Positions 41,422 through 48,354 of a DNA stretch of 64,000 bases are shown here, in pieces; within the stretch, counting starts at the first letter, position 1, and the number at the start of each line of letters is the position of its first letter. The position numbers and the translations under genes were made by a program. The notes under the pieces are model-generated. The model had not been told where the DNA came from. It made no database searches and saw only the letters and a list, made by a program, of their open reading frames with translations. The stretch comes from Thiomicrorhabdus sp965603495 (GTDB lineage: Bacteria > Pseudomonadota > Gammaproteobacteria > Thiomicrospirales > Thiomicrospiraceae), in assembly GCA_965603495.1 (NCBI GenBank), contig CBFDDF010000006.1, positions 1-64,000 of the forward strand, given 5' to 3'.

Positions 41422-41667
41422 TTAACGGTCTTTATCTGATTGTGAAAGGAGTGAAGCAGCGAGTGATTTTGTCGTAGCATTGTATTTATCGCTTTTAAGA
41501 ATCTCCGAGGCTCTTGTTTCCATTTCTTTGCCCGTCACTTTATCTGTACTTGACTGAGCTAAGACCGAAGCAGCTAATGTCTTTTGAATTTTAGAAGAAC
41601 TACTATCGGTTAGTACTTTTGATGCTTCTGAAGATTTTTTCTTAGAGCTTTTTTTGGTATTGGCCAT
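41422..41667 (-). CDS. Small lysine/serine-rich protein
   Basis: 81 residues. A basic N-terminus MANTKKSSKKKSSEASKVL precedes two similar blocks, IQKTLAASVLAQSSTDK and TTKSLAASLLSQSDKDR, so it looks like an internal duplication of a helical unit of about 30 residues. AAAAGGA precedes the ATG. No family is named. Confidence 0.65.
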   Translation of the reverse strand: MANTKKSSKKKSSEASKVLTDSSSSKIQKTLAASVLAQSSTDKVTGKEMETRASEILKSDKYNATTKSLAASLLSQSDKDR

Positions 41668-41697
41668 AATGAGTCCTTTTGAGATTGGATATCCTTT

Positions 41698-42210
41698 TTA
41701 GTCACCTAAACTTTCTTCGAAGTGTTGTCTTATATCAGACAGTGATAAAAGTAGAGTCATTGGATCTATTGGTGATTCTTTAAACCCGAAATTTTCATAA
41801 AATCGTTTAGCATCTTCAGATATTGCATGAACCAATAAGGCTTTAAAAGCAACATGCTCAGATACTGCAATCGCTCTTAACATACAATCTTTTAAGAGAT
41901 GACTTCCTAATCTCTGGCCTTGATGGTTAGAATCGATCGCCAGGCGACCCAATACTAAAACGGGTATTGGATTAGGCATATTTCTTCTAGTTTTACTTGG
42001 TGCTTCGGAACGATCAACAGCACCGGTTGCAAAGGCGTAATAGCCGATTACCTTGTTGTTGTCACAAATAACAAAACATCTACTGGCATCCCTAGTATCA
42101 TTCGATAGAGCTTTATTTTCTAACCACTCATTGAGCGAGCCATTTCCACAATCAAATTGTGAAATATCATGATCTTTAGTTAAGCCAGTTGGTGCTGTTA
42201 TTTGTCCCAA
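41698..42210 (-). CDS. GNAT acetyltransferase toxin (TacT-like)
   Basis: 170 residues of the GNAT fold: DHDISQFDCGNGSLNEWLENKA, VIGYYAFATGAVDR, VLVLGRLAIDSNHQGQRLGSHLLKDCMLRA (acetyl-CoA pocket) and FYENFGFKES. TacT-type toxins acetylate aminoacyl-tRNA and block translation. It overlaps the upstream DUF1778 antitoxin gene by 13 bases, the usual TacAT order. The start is ATG 42210. Confidence 0.9.
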   Translation of the reverse strand: MGQITAPTGLTKDHDISQFDCGNGSLNEWLENKALSNDTRDASRCFVICDNNKVIGYYAFATGAVDRSEAPSKTRRNMPNPIPVLVLGRLAIDSNHQGQRLGSHLLKDCMLRAIAVSEHVAFKALLVHAISEDAKRFYENFGFKESPIDPMTLLLSLSDIRQHFEESLGD

Positions 42211-42464
42211 GGAGATTTTTCCTTAAATAATTTTTTCAATTTAACATTTTTATTAATTGGCATATCTAAAGCTTGGTTGAAGTCATTAAATTGTTCATCA
42301 TTCAATTGAAAAAAGTTTTGATCTAATAAAACTTCTTTTGCTTTTTCATACGCAGCATTAACAATAAATGTCGTTCTGTCTACGTGTTGCACTAACGCAG
42401 CTCTATTAATAATAGCTTGCTGTGCAGGCTCGACACGCATATTGATTTGCGCTGTTTTGGCCAT
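42198..42464 (-). CDS. DUF1778 antitoxin (TacA-like)
   Basis: 88 residues. MAKTAQINMRVEPAQQAIINRAALVQHVDRTTFIVNAAYEKAKEVLLDQ is the ribbon-helix-helix DNA-binding domain of DUF1778 antitoxins; the acidic/basic C-terminus wraps the toxin. It should neutralise the downstream GNAT toxin and repress the operon. GAGAGAAA precedes the ATG. Confidence 0.9.
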   Translation of the reverse strand: MAKTAQINMRVEPAQQAIINRAALVQHVDRTTFIVNAAYEKAKEVLLDQNFFQLNDEQFNDFNQALDMPINKNVKLKKLFKEKSPWDK

Positions 42465-42625
42465 TGTTTTCTCTCCGTTTTTAAATCAAACACTGCTTCT
42501 TGTCTATACAATGCATATACATATATTATGCCTTACTGACGAATCAGTCAATAAGCCATAACTAATTATTTTTATTATTAACAATTTAATACTACAAATC
42601 GTGTATCCATTCCAATGGTCCTACT

Positions 42626-42739
42626 TGGCTAAATGGAATTACCGAGGCTAATCGTGAAAAAGTGGAGAGGAAGGAGGGTGCTGGGTATTTTGATAAACTG
42701 ACCCAAGCCTGTTTTGAAGCCCGGGTGTCCGATCGTTAG
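42626..42739 (+). pseudogene. Protein-coding remnant in a gene-poor stretch
   Basis: This frame encodes WLNGITEANREKVERKEGAG then YFDKLTQACFEARVSDR and a stop, but has no start. The 42465-42996 stretch has no intact gene. Confidence 0.3.
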
Positions 42740-42927
42740 CGAACAAAGGTTACGCCTTTAAAAATGGAAATTGGTCAAACATGGGTTAGCGATAAAATTA
42801 TCGTGAAATACAAATAAAGTTCTGCCAACTCAGGGACTGGGGCAACAACCCCATATAGGCTGATAGGCCGTATAAAAAGAAACATAAGCACAGATGTTTT
42901 TAGATCGATAGAGCTCGATTTATGGGC

Positions 42928-42955
42928 ATAAAAAACCACTGCAAAGAGTGGGTTT
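42928..42955 (-). terminator. Terminator-like hairpin
   Basis: CCACT-GCAAAG-AGTGG preceded on the plus strand by CATAAAAAA, thus T-rich on the minus strand after the stem. It follows the 28-residue peptide gene. Confidence 0.6.
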
Positions 42956-42996
42956 GATATTTTCGCTGTGATTTAAGCGGGTTTGGCAGAGCCAAT

Positions 42997-43083
42997 TTAA
43001 TCTTTATGTTTGCGTTTGTGGTGCAAGTACATGAGATACAAAGCACCGACAGCAATAATTAATACAGGGACAAGACCTTCCAT
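42997..43083 (-). CDS. 28-residue membrane peptide with basic tail
   Basis: ATG 43083, GTGAGG eight bases upstream. MEGLVPVLIIAVGALYLMYL is one membrane span, HHKRKHKD the tail. Its form resembles type I toxins or small regulatory membrane peptides. A terminator follows. Confidence 0.55.
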   Translation of the reverse strand: MEGLVPVLIIAVGALYLMYLHHKRKHKD

Positions 43084-43108
43084 AGAACCTCACTTCTGTT
43101 TTATTCGT

Positions 43109-43384
43109 CTATAGACTGTTAATAAGGTGAATACCGACAGTCATTAAAACAGTGCCTTTTACCGTTTCCCTCATTTTAACACTTAAGTCTAAAGTGCTAT
43201 AATTCATTGAAGCTACGATAACAATGCCTGATACGGTTAGAGCGATACCAAAACCTTCAAAAAGTCTTGATACGGTTTTATCGTTTGCATTGTTGACAGT
43301 TTTTGCGAAGACTACAAGCCGAGCTATTACGGAAAGTAATGTTATGAAAAAGGCTTCAATAAACTCTTTTATTAGTACCCCCAG
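43109..43384 (-). CDS. Possible membrane protein without canonical start
   Basis: About 90 codons stay open on the minus strand: VLIKEFIEAFFITLLSVIARLVVFAKT, then FEGFGIALTVSGIVIVASM and KGTVLMTVGIHLINSL, two or three membrane spans. No ATG, GTG or TTG suits; CTG at 43384 lies just past the stop of an upstream 40-codon frame (43387-43509, DFEEDAIESLFNRLAI end). Either coupled translation or decay explains this. Confidence 0.35.
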   Translation of the reverse strand: MGVLIKEFIEAFFITLLSVIARLVVFAKTVNNANDKTVSRLFEGFGIALTVSGIVIVASMNYSTLDLSVKMRETVKGTVLMTVGIHLINSL

Positions 43385-43497
43385 TCTTATATAGCCAGCC
43401 TATTAAAAAGAGATTCAATTGCGTCTTCTTCAAAGTCGCAAAAATTATTCATATCCTTTGAATTAAATGCATCGGCGATAAGGTTGAGTAAGAAAAA

Positions 43498-43635
43498 ATG
43501 ATTTCTCAAGACAATGTAGCGGGGCTAACGGTAATTTTTCTAGGCATCGTTCTACTGTTCACTCTATATCTAATAGAAAAGCTTGTTGGCCGTTACAAAG
43601 CGAAAAAAAAGAAGAACATCATCCTAAAATTTTAG
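43498..43635 (+). CDS. 45-residue membrane peptide with basic tail
   Basis: ATG 43498; one span TVIFLGIVLLFTLYLIEKL, then GRYKAKKKKNIILKF. Form matches the other micropeptides nearby. AGGTTGAG upstream is a weak ribosome site. Confidence 0.45.
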   Translation: MISQDNVAGLTVIFLGIVLLFTLYLIEKLVGRYKAKKKKNIILKF

Positions 43636-43734
43636 GTTAACTTCCATTCTAGTTCGACTCATTTCAAATCTGCAATGTGGCAAGCCCCACGTCTTTCCAA
43701 CGCCCATGGGGGCAATATCTCACCAACCACTTGT

Positions 43735-43932
43735 ATGTTGAAGCGACTAATAATCCGCTACAATTACGAAAGAGTGGACAGAGTGCTTGAATATGAATTC
43801 CCAGAAGATTATGAGTCAATCTACAAAACTCAAATTAGCCTGCTAAAGGCAAATAATCAATGTTTGTGTACGAGATGGTATTGCCAATCTAGATTGCTTA
43901 AACCGATAGATAAAATTACAATAAAATCATAA
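43735..43932 (+). CDS. 65-residue protein, module copy A
   Basis: ATG 43735 begins MLKRLIIRYNYERVDRVLEY, then EFPEDYESIYKTQISLLKAN and a cysteine pattern CLCTRWYCQSR (C-x-C-x4-C). A longer frame opens at 43675, but only the part from 43735 is conserved in copy B. The cysteines could bind metal. No family is recognised. A strong AAGGAGG site for the next peptide follows. Confidence 0.55.
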   Translation: MLKRLIIRYNYERVDRVLEYEFPEDYESIYKTQISLLKANNQCLCTRWYCQSRLLKPIDKITIKS

Positions 43933-43950
43933 AGTAAAAGGAGGTGCACC

Positions 43951-44043
43951 ATGTCAGGATTAGCAGCGACATTTTTAATTATGGGTGTGATTGGACTAGT
44001 TGGAACCTGGTATCACCACCGTAAAGATAAGCAAAAAAAATAG
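43951..44043 (+). CDS. 30-residue membrane peptide, module copy A
   Basis: AAAAGGAGG precedes ATG 43951. MSGLAATFLIMGVIGLVGTW is the span; YHHRKDKQKK the basic tail. Conserved in copy B. Confidence 0.6.
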   Translation: MSGLAATFLIMGVIGLVGTWYHHRKDKQKK

Positions 44044-44074
44044 AAAATAAAGTCACTAGATGAAACTTGAATTC

Positions 44075-44152
44075 GCATAAAAAACCGCAATTTAAACCGG
44101 TTTAGATGTGTTTTGTTGTTTTTAATCCGTGTGGTGAAAAGGTTTTTCAATC
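44075..44152. repeat. 80-bp tail element, copy A
   Basis: Runs from GCATAAAAAACCGC through TTTAGATGTG, TTTTGTTGTTTTTAATC and GTGTGGTGAAAAGG to TTTTTCAATC. Similar copies lie at 45180-45255 and 54287-54366. Confidence 0.85.
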
Positions 44153-44361
44153 ATTTGGCAGTCTGTCAGTTTTGCTATTTTCATAGCAATATCCCATGCG
44201 TTTAGTTTACGAGAAAATTCTACTTTTGACTTCGATGATTTTTCGGGGGGATTACACCTCTCTACCAACATCAACTATCGCCAAGCGCCAAAACTTTATT
44301 ACTAGCCTTTCCCATACAAGTACAAATATTGGCCCATCCAGAAAGCTTATTAGGTTTCAAT

Positions 44362-44395
44362 AGGCATAAAAAACCCGTCACTATGGACGGGTCAT
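44362..44395 (-). terminator. Terminator of the 34-residue peptide gene
   Basis: On the minus strand CCCGTC, five bases and GACGGG followed by TTTTTTATG. Confidence 0.85.
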
Positions 44396-44420
44396 TTGTT
44401 TAAGCGAAGTGAAATACGTT

Positions 44421-44525
44421 TTAGTGCTGTCTTCTTCTCTTTTGCTCTTTGCTAATTTGAGTTCCAAGCCAGAAAATGCCGAATCCGAAAACTGCTGCGG
44501 GTAATAAAAAAAGCACAGTGTTCAT
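44421..44525 (-). CDS. 34-residue membrane peptide with basic tail
   Basis: GGAGAGT precedes ATG 44525. MNTVLFLLPAAVFGFGIFWL is the span, GTQISKEQKRRRQH the tail. A dedicated terminator follows, so this is a complete small transcription unit. Confidence 0.65.
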   Translation of the reverse strand: MNTVLFLLPAAVFGFGIFWLGTQISKEQKRRRQH

Positions 44526-44595
44526 GTTACTCTCCTTTAATAAGCTTTAAACCAATTATACCAAAATTACGGCAAGTGCAGTTCTTGAGAAAAAT

Positions 44596-44808
44596 TTAAG
44601 TTCTGGAGTGCTGGTGTTTGATTCCAATAAGCAAGCCAAAAAACGCAGAACCAATTAATACATAACCAAAATTTTCTTTTTTACGAGACAGTTATTCATC
44701 GGTAAGAGCTTTCAAGTGTCCAAGAAAATCGTCAATCGCATCTTTCAAAAGAAAGATGAGTGGTAAGGCCTTACCAAACCTTCCTCTTTTGGAAACTGTA
44801 GTAGTCAA
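44596..44808 (-). pseudogene. Small membrane-protein gene split by a nonsense codon
   Basis: From TTG 44808 the frame reads TTTVSKRGRFGKALPLIFLL, KDAIDDFLGHLKALTDE, TAA, then LSRKKENFGYVLIGSAFFGL, LIGIKHQHSRT and a stop. Both halves are in one frame, and TAA could derive from CAA (Gln). Confidence 0.4.
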
Positions 44809-44840
44809 GTAAAAGTGGCAATATCTCACCAACCACTTGT

Positions 44841-45038
44841 ATGTTGAAGCGACTAATAATCCGCTACAACCAAGAAAGAATGGATAGCGTGCTTAAATAT
44901 GAATTCCCAGAAGATTATGAGTCAATCTACAAAACTCAAATTAGCCTGCTAAAGGCAAATAATCAATGTTTGTGTACGAAATGGTGCTGCCAATCTAGAT
45001 TGCTTAAGCCGATAGATAAAATTACAATAAAATCATAA
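44841..45038 (+). CDS. 65-residue protein, module copy B
   Basis: Nearly identical to the copy A protein (differences include YERVDRV to QERMDSV and RWYC to KWCC). Conservation of the frame with mostly conservative changes supports coding. Unknown function. Confidence 0.58.
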   Translation: MLKRLIIRYNQERMDSVLKYEFPEDYESIYKTQISLLKANNQCLCTKWCCQSRLLKPIDKITIKS

Positions 45039-45056
45039 TGTAAAAGGAGACTCGCC

Positions 45057-45155
45057 ATGTCAGGATTAGCAGCGACATTTTTAATTATGGGTGTGCTTGC
45101 ACTAGTTGCAACCTGGTTTGTTCACCCTAAAGATAAGCAAAAACATCGAAAGTAA
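45057..45155 (+). CDS. 32-residue membrane peptide, module copy B
   Basis: AAAAGGAGA precedes ATG 45057. MSGLAATFLIMGVLALVATW is the span, FVHPKDKQKHRK the basic tail. Differences to copy A retain hydrophobic and basic character. Confidence 0.6.
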   Translation: MSGLAATFLIMGVLALVATWFVHPKDKQKHRK

Positions 45156-45179
45156 AGTCACTAGACTAAACTTGAATTC

Positions 45180-45255
45180 ACATAAAACCGCCATTTAAAG
45201 CAGTTTAGATGTGTTTTGTTGTTTTTAATCCGTGTGGTGAAAAGGGTTTTCAATT
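45180..45255. repeat. 80-bp tail element, copy B
   Basis: Similar to 44075-44152; its hairpin is more degraded (CCGCC...GCAG). Confidence 0.8.
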
Positions 45256-45377
45256 ATTTGGCGGTCTGTAAATTTTGCTATTTTTTTAATCAAAGTACTC
45301 AGCGTTCTTTCATTTTTTTCAGACAGTAGACAGCTCACCATAATGTGATAACTTATACTTTAATTTGTAGTGGTATT

Positions 45378-46046
45378 ATGAAAATTGTACATATTAGCGA
45401 TACTCATGGCTTGCACGGACACATGCTTGAAGAGTGGTTGTTTGAAATCTCAGAAAAAGAATGTCCTGATGTAATTGTGCATTCTGGTGATTTTATGCAA
45501 AAGTCCATGAATTGGGAGTCTGCAATTGAATTCATAAACTGGTATGCGAACTTACCTTTTAAGAATAAGATTCTTGTTCCAGGAAATCATGATTGTTTTT
45601 TACAAAAGTTATCCGAAAATAGTCAGCTAAGAAAAGAGTTTACACCTAGTAATCTTCACCTTCTTATTGATGAAGCCATTATTATTGATGATATAAAGTT
45701 TTATGGTTCACCATACACACCAGCATTTATGAATTGGTGTTTTATGCTAGATAAGACTCAACAACGAGTACACTGGGAATCTATCCCCCAAGATACAGCT
45801 GTACTAATTACTCATGGCCCAGCTTATGGTGTTTTAGATCAAACGGGGGTTGCATCAAATGCAGGTCATTTGGGTTGTCCTTTTTTAAAAAAACGAATTC
45901 AAGAATTAAAATTAAAAGCGCATTTATTTGGACATATTCATGGGGGATATGGAAAGCTCGATATCAATGGTTACTCGGCATTTAACGGTTCAAGCTTAAG
46001 TGAGGGTTATCAAGTAACTAATAGACCTCACGTCTTTACTATTTAA
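45378..46046 (+). CDS. Metallophosphoesterase (calcineurin-like, MPPED type)
   Basis: 222 residues from ATG 45378; an earlier ATG at 45345 would add ten residues not typical of the family. The five motifs are present: ISDTHGLHG, VIVHSGDF, LVPGNHD, LITHGP and LFGHIHGGYG. It binds two metals and cleaves phosphoesters; the cellular substrate is unknown. It stands alone in the island between the duplicated modules and the AbiE pair; an accessory nuclease or phosphodiesterase role is possible. Confidence 0.9.
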   Translation: MKIVHISDTHGLHGHMLEEWLFEISEKECPDVIVHSGDFMQKSMNWESAIEFINWYANLPFKNKILVPGNHDCFLQKLSENSQLRKEFTPSNLHLLIDEAIIIDDIKFYGSPYTPAFMNWCFMLDKTQQRVHWESIPQDTAVLITHGPAYGVLDQTGVASNAGHLGCPFLKKRIQELKLKAHLFGHIHGGYGKLDINGYSAFNGSSLSEGYQVTNRPHVFTI

Positions 46047-46233
46047 CTCCAAAATCCTCAAAGGTATTAGATTTTGCACTTACTAGTTGAATGTAAGAAG
46101 CATATAACTATGCCGTTTTGATTTTTAGAACTCTTAGCATACATTTTTCATTCCGGCGATTTTTCATATTTCAGCTCTTTGAGGTTCTTAATCATGGTGG
46201 TGGGTATGTGGCTTTAATGTATATCAATGTAAC

Positions 46234-46289
46234 TTTGTTCAACAACCTGTATTGTTCATTTATTTTGAACGTGCTATTATTTTGAACAA
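46234..46289. promoter_or_regulatory. AbiE promoter with four TTGTTCA/TGAACAA half-sites
   Basis: TTTGTTCAA (46234), TTGTTCA (46252), TTTTGAAC (46263) and TTTTGAACAA (46280) form nested inverted repeats. They overlap a possible TTGTTC(-35)-18-TATTAT(-10) promoter. AbiEi antitoxins are known to repress their promoter via inverted repeats, so this is a likely operator. Confidence 0.65.
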
Positions 46290-46313
46290 GTGTGATTTTA
46301 TATAGGTTATTAA

Positions 46314-47342
46314 ATGAGAGATTCTTTGCGACATCAATTGATTTTAGATAAAGCGGTAGAAGCCTTTTTTAAGGAGACGGGTCTTATTCTAAGGGGGGGT
46401 GAGTCTGTCAATTTAGAGCATTCAGGTGAGGTGTTGTGGGTTGAGATGCTAGGGTTTGAACAGGGGTTTTGTGTTTGTGTCCATCCCTCCATTACACTTC
46501 AAAATCTCAATGCTGTAATCTATCAAGCTCAGGAGCTTGATAGCCTTTACCCTAAGCTGATCGTAGCAGAGCATGTGAATGCCACTCAGGCAGAGCGTTT
46601 AAAAGAAGCTAGAATTCAATTTATCGATACTTGCGGAAATGCTTACCTTCATCAGCCACCTTTACATATTTTTGTAAAGGGCAATAAGCCTGCTAAAAAT
46701 CCCTTTGTCTCGAAAGCAGGGCGCGCATTTCAATTATCCGGTCTTAAAGTGATTTTTGCGTTATTGCAGAATGCAGATCTTGTTAATCAAACTTATCGAG
46801 AAATTGCTGAACAAGCTGGTGTTGCCTTGGGAGGGGTCGGTGAGATTCTCATGGACTTAGTGAATCAAGGTTATCTTGAAAAGATGAATAAGCAGACTCG
46901 GCGATTAGTCAATAAAGATAAGTTGTTACAGCGTTGGGTTGAGCATTATCCGAAATTATTTCAGCGTTACCATTTAGGCACTTTTACAACACAAGATCCA
47001 AATTGGTGGCAAGGAATGAATGCACAGGCGCTAGAAGTCTTTTGGGGCGGTGAAATCGCTGCACAAGTCTATACGAATTATCTTCAGGCCAAAGAGGGCG
47101 TGGTGTTTGTTTCTAAGGATAAAATGGCCGAATTGATTAAGGCTGCCCGCTTGAAAAAAAGACCCGATAATGACCTTGAAGCTATTCGTATTGAACTGGT
47201 AGAGCCGTTTTGGCAGCCAGACCTTGCACAATTAAACTCCGGTTTAGCGCCACCCATTTTGGTGTATGCCGATTTGATTACTTCAGGCGATGTGCGAAAT
47301 TTGGAAACGGCGCAAAGGATTTATGATCAATTCATTGGTTAA
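46314..47342 (+). CDS. AbiEi-type antitoxin of a type IV toxin-antitoxin system
   Basis: 342 residues. The first part (VNLEHSGEVLWVEMLG, LIVAEHVNATQAERLKEARIQFIDTCGNAYLHQPPLHIFVKG) and the winged-helix-like block (LSGLKVIFALLQNADLVNQTYREIAEQAGVALGGVGEILMDLVNQGYLEK) match the AbiEi-family antitoxin with DNA-binding domain. The second half (WWQGMNAQALEVFWGGEIAAQVYTNYL) is the family-specific domain. It should repress the operon and antagonise the nucleotidyltransferase toxin encoded next. The toxin gene overlaps the end of this one by 20 bases. Confidence 0.85.
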   Translation: MRDSLRHQLILDKAVEAFFKETGLILRGGESVNLEHSGEVLWVEMLGFEQGFCVCVHPSITLQNLNAVIYQAQELDSLYPKLIVAEHVNATQAERLKEARIQFIDTCGNAYLHQPPLHIFVKGNKPAKNPFVSKAGRAFQLSGLKVIFALLQNADLVNQTYREIAEQAGVALGGVGEILMDLVNQGYLEKMNKQTRRLVNKDKLLQRWVEHYPKLFQRYHLGTFTTQDPNWWQGMNAQALEVFWGGEIAAQVYTNYLQAKEGVVFVSKDKMAELIKAARLKKRPDNDLEAIRIELVEPFWQPDLAQLNSGLAPPILVYADLITSGDVRNLETAQRIYDQFIG

Positions 47343-48195
47343 TTTAAGTGGCAAACTACCCGATGGATTGGCTTCTTTATATTGCGAAGTCTTTTCAGTT
47401 GCCAGCGCCTTAAACATTGATTTATTGGTTGTAGGGGCGATGGCGCGGGATTTGATTTTGGTTCATGGCTTTGGGGCAAGGCTAGAGCGCGGTACCCGAG
47501 ATGTGGATTTTGCCGTGCAAGTTGTAGATTGGCAAAGTTTTGAAACGCTGGTAAGCGCGCTTGTCGCTAGAGGGTTTATTCAGGATCCTCAACGAGTCCA
47601 TCGATTACATCGTATGGATCAGGGTGGACTACCATGGGAAATAGACCTGTTACCTTTTGGCACTATTGCGGATGAAAATTCGAGTATTCAATGGCCTCCG
47701 GATGGTGCGGTGGTGATGACTGTTCTTGGATTTCAAGAGGCATTGACTGATGCAATTAGGGTGCAAATTGGGTCCGCGCAAAATATTACATCCGTTAATG
47801 TTGCCTCTCCTGCCGGGTTGAGTCTTTTAAAATTAATTGCTTGGCTTGAAAGAGAACCAGGTATCAGAAGAAAAGATGCACTAGATTTGGATTATTTGAT
47901 GAAAACGTACTCAAAAATCCCCGTGGTTTTGAGTGCACTTTATGATGACGGGCAAATGGAAGCGCAAGAGTGGGATGAGGTCAAAGCATCGGCAATGAAA
48001 CTTGGACAAGATGCTGCCAAAATTGCCGAACCAAATACCTATGATTTCTTGGTGGAGCAGTTGTTTCATGATGACGAAAAACTAGAGGTCTTACATAGAG
48101 AGATGAAACCAAGCATTCTTCATAGTTATTATGACGGAAGTCTTTTAAAAATTTATGTTGAGGCTTTTGTTTTAGAAAACGTCCAGAAAAGTTAA
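47323..48195 (+). CDS. AbiEii-type nucleotidyltransferase toxin
   Basis: 290 residues from ATG 47323, chosen because AAAGGA precedes it and 20-base overlap fits coupling; an earlier ATG at 47290 is less likely. The nucleotidyltransferase signature is LLVVGAMARDLIL with acidic pair in ERGTRDVDFAVQ and a third in LPWEIDLLPFG. Family toxins modify tRNA by adding nucleotides, causing growth arrest, and can abort phage infection. Together with the AbiEi protein it makes a complete pair in the island. Confidence 0.85.
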   Translation: MINSLVNLSGKLPDGLASLYCEVFSVASALNIDLLVVGAMARDLILVHGFGARLERGTRDVDFAVQVVDWQSFETLVSALVARGFIQDPQRVHRLHRMDQGGLPWEIDLLPFGTIADENSSIQWPPDGAVVMTVLGFQEALTDAIRVQIGSAQNITSVNVASPAGLSLLKLIAWLEREPGIRRKDALDLDYLMKTYSKIPVVLSALYDDGQMEAQEWDEVKASAMKLGQDAAKIAEPNTYDFLVEQLFHDDEKLEVLHREMKPSILHSYYDGSLLKIYVEAFVLENVQKS

Positions 48196-48354
48196 TGACA
48201 AGGTGTTTTTCATTCCCGCGAAAGAGTGAAATCCTCAAGGCGGCTAGAGATTCTGAACCAGGTAAAGTGGTCAACTGTATATTTCGGCACTTATAACTTA
48301 ATCCTGATAGATGCCTTTTCATTTGTTTTTATCCATACAAAATGGTCTGTTTGA

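Larger units (their letters stand above)
43711..44181 (+). repeat. Duplicated module, copy A
   Basis: About 470 bp similar to 44817-45285. It contains a 65-residue gene, a 30-residue membrane-peptide gene and an 80-bp tail element. Confidence 0.85.
44817..45285 (+). repeat. Duplicated module, copy B
   Basis: Second copy of 43711-44181, colinear over the whole length, with scattered substitutions and small indels. Confidence 0.85.

Noticed and set aside
43387..43509. 40-codon minus-strand frame with TTG start
   Set aside because: Possible protein-like end (DFEEDAIESLFNRLAI) but weak start and overlap with the 45-residue peptide gene; mentioned only as context.
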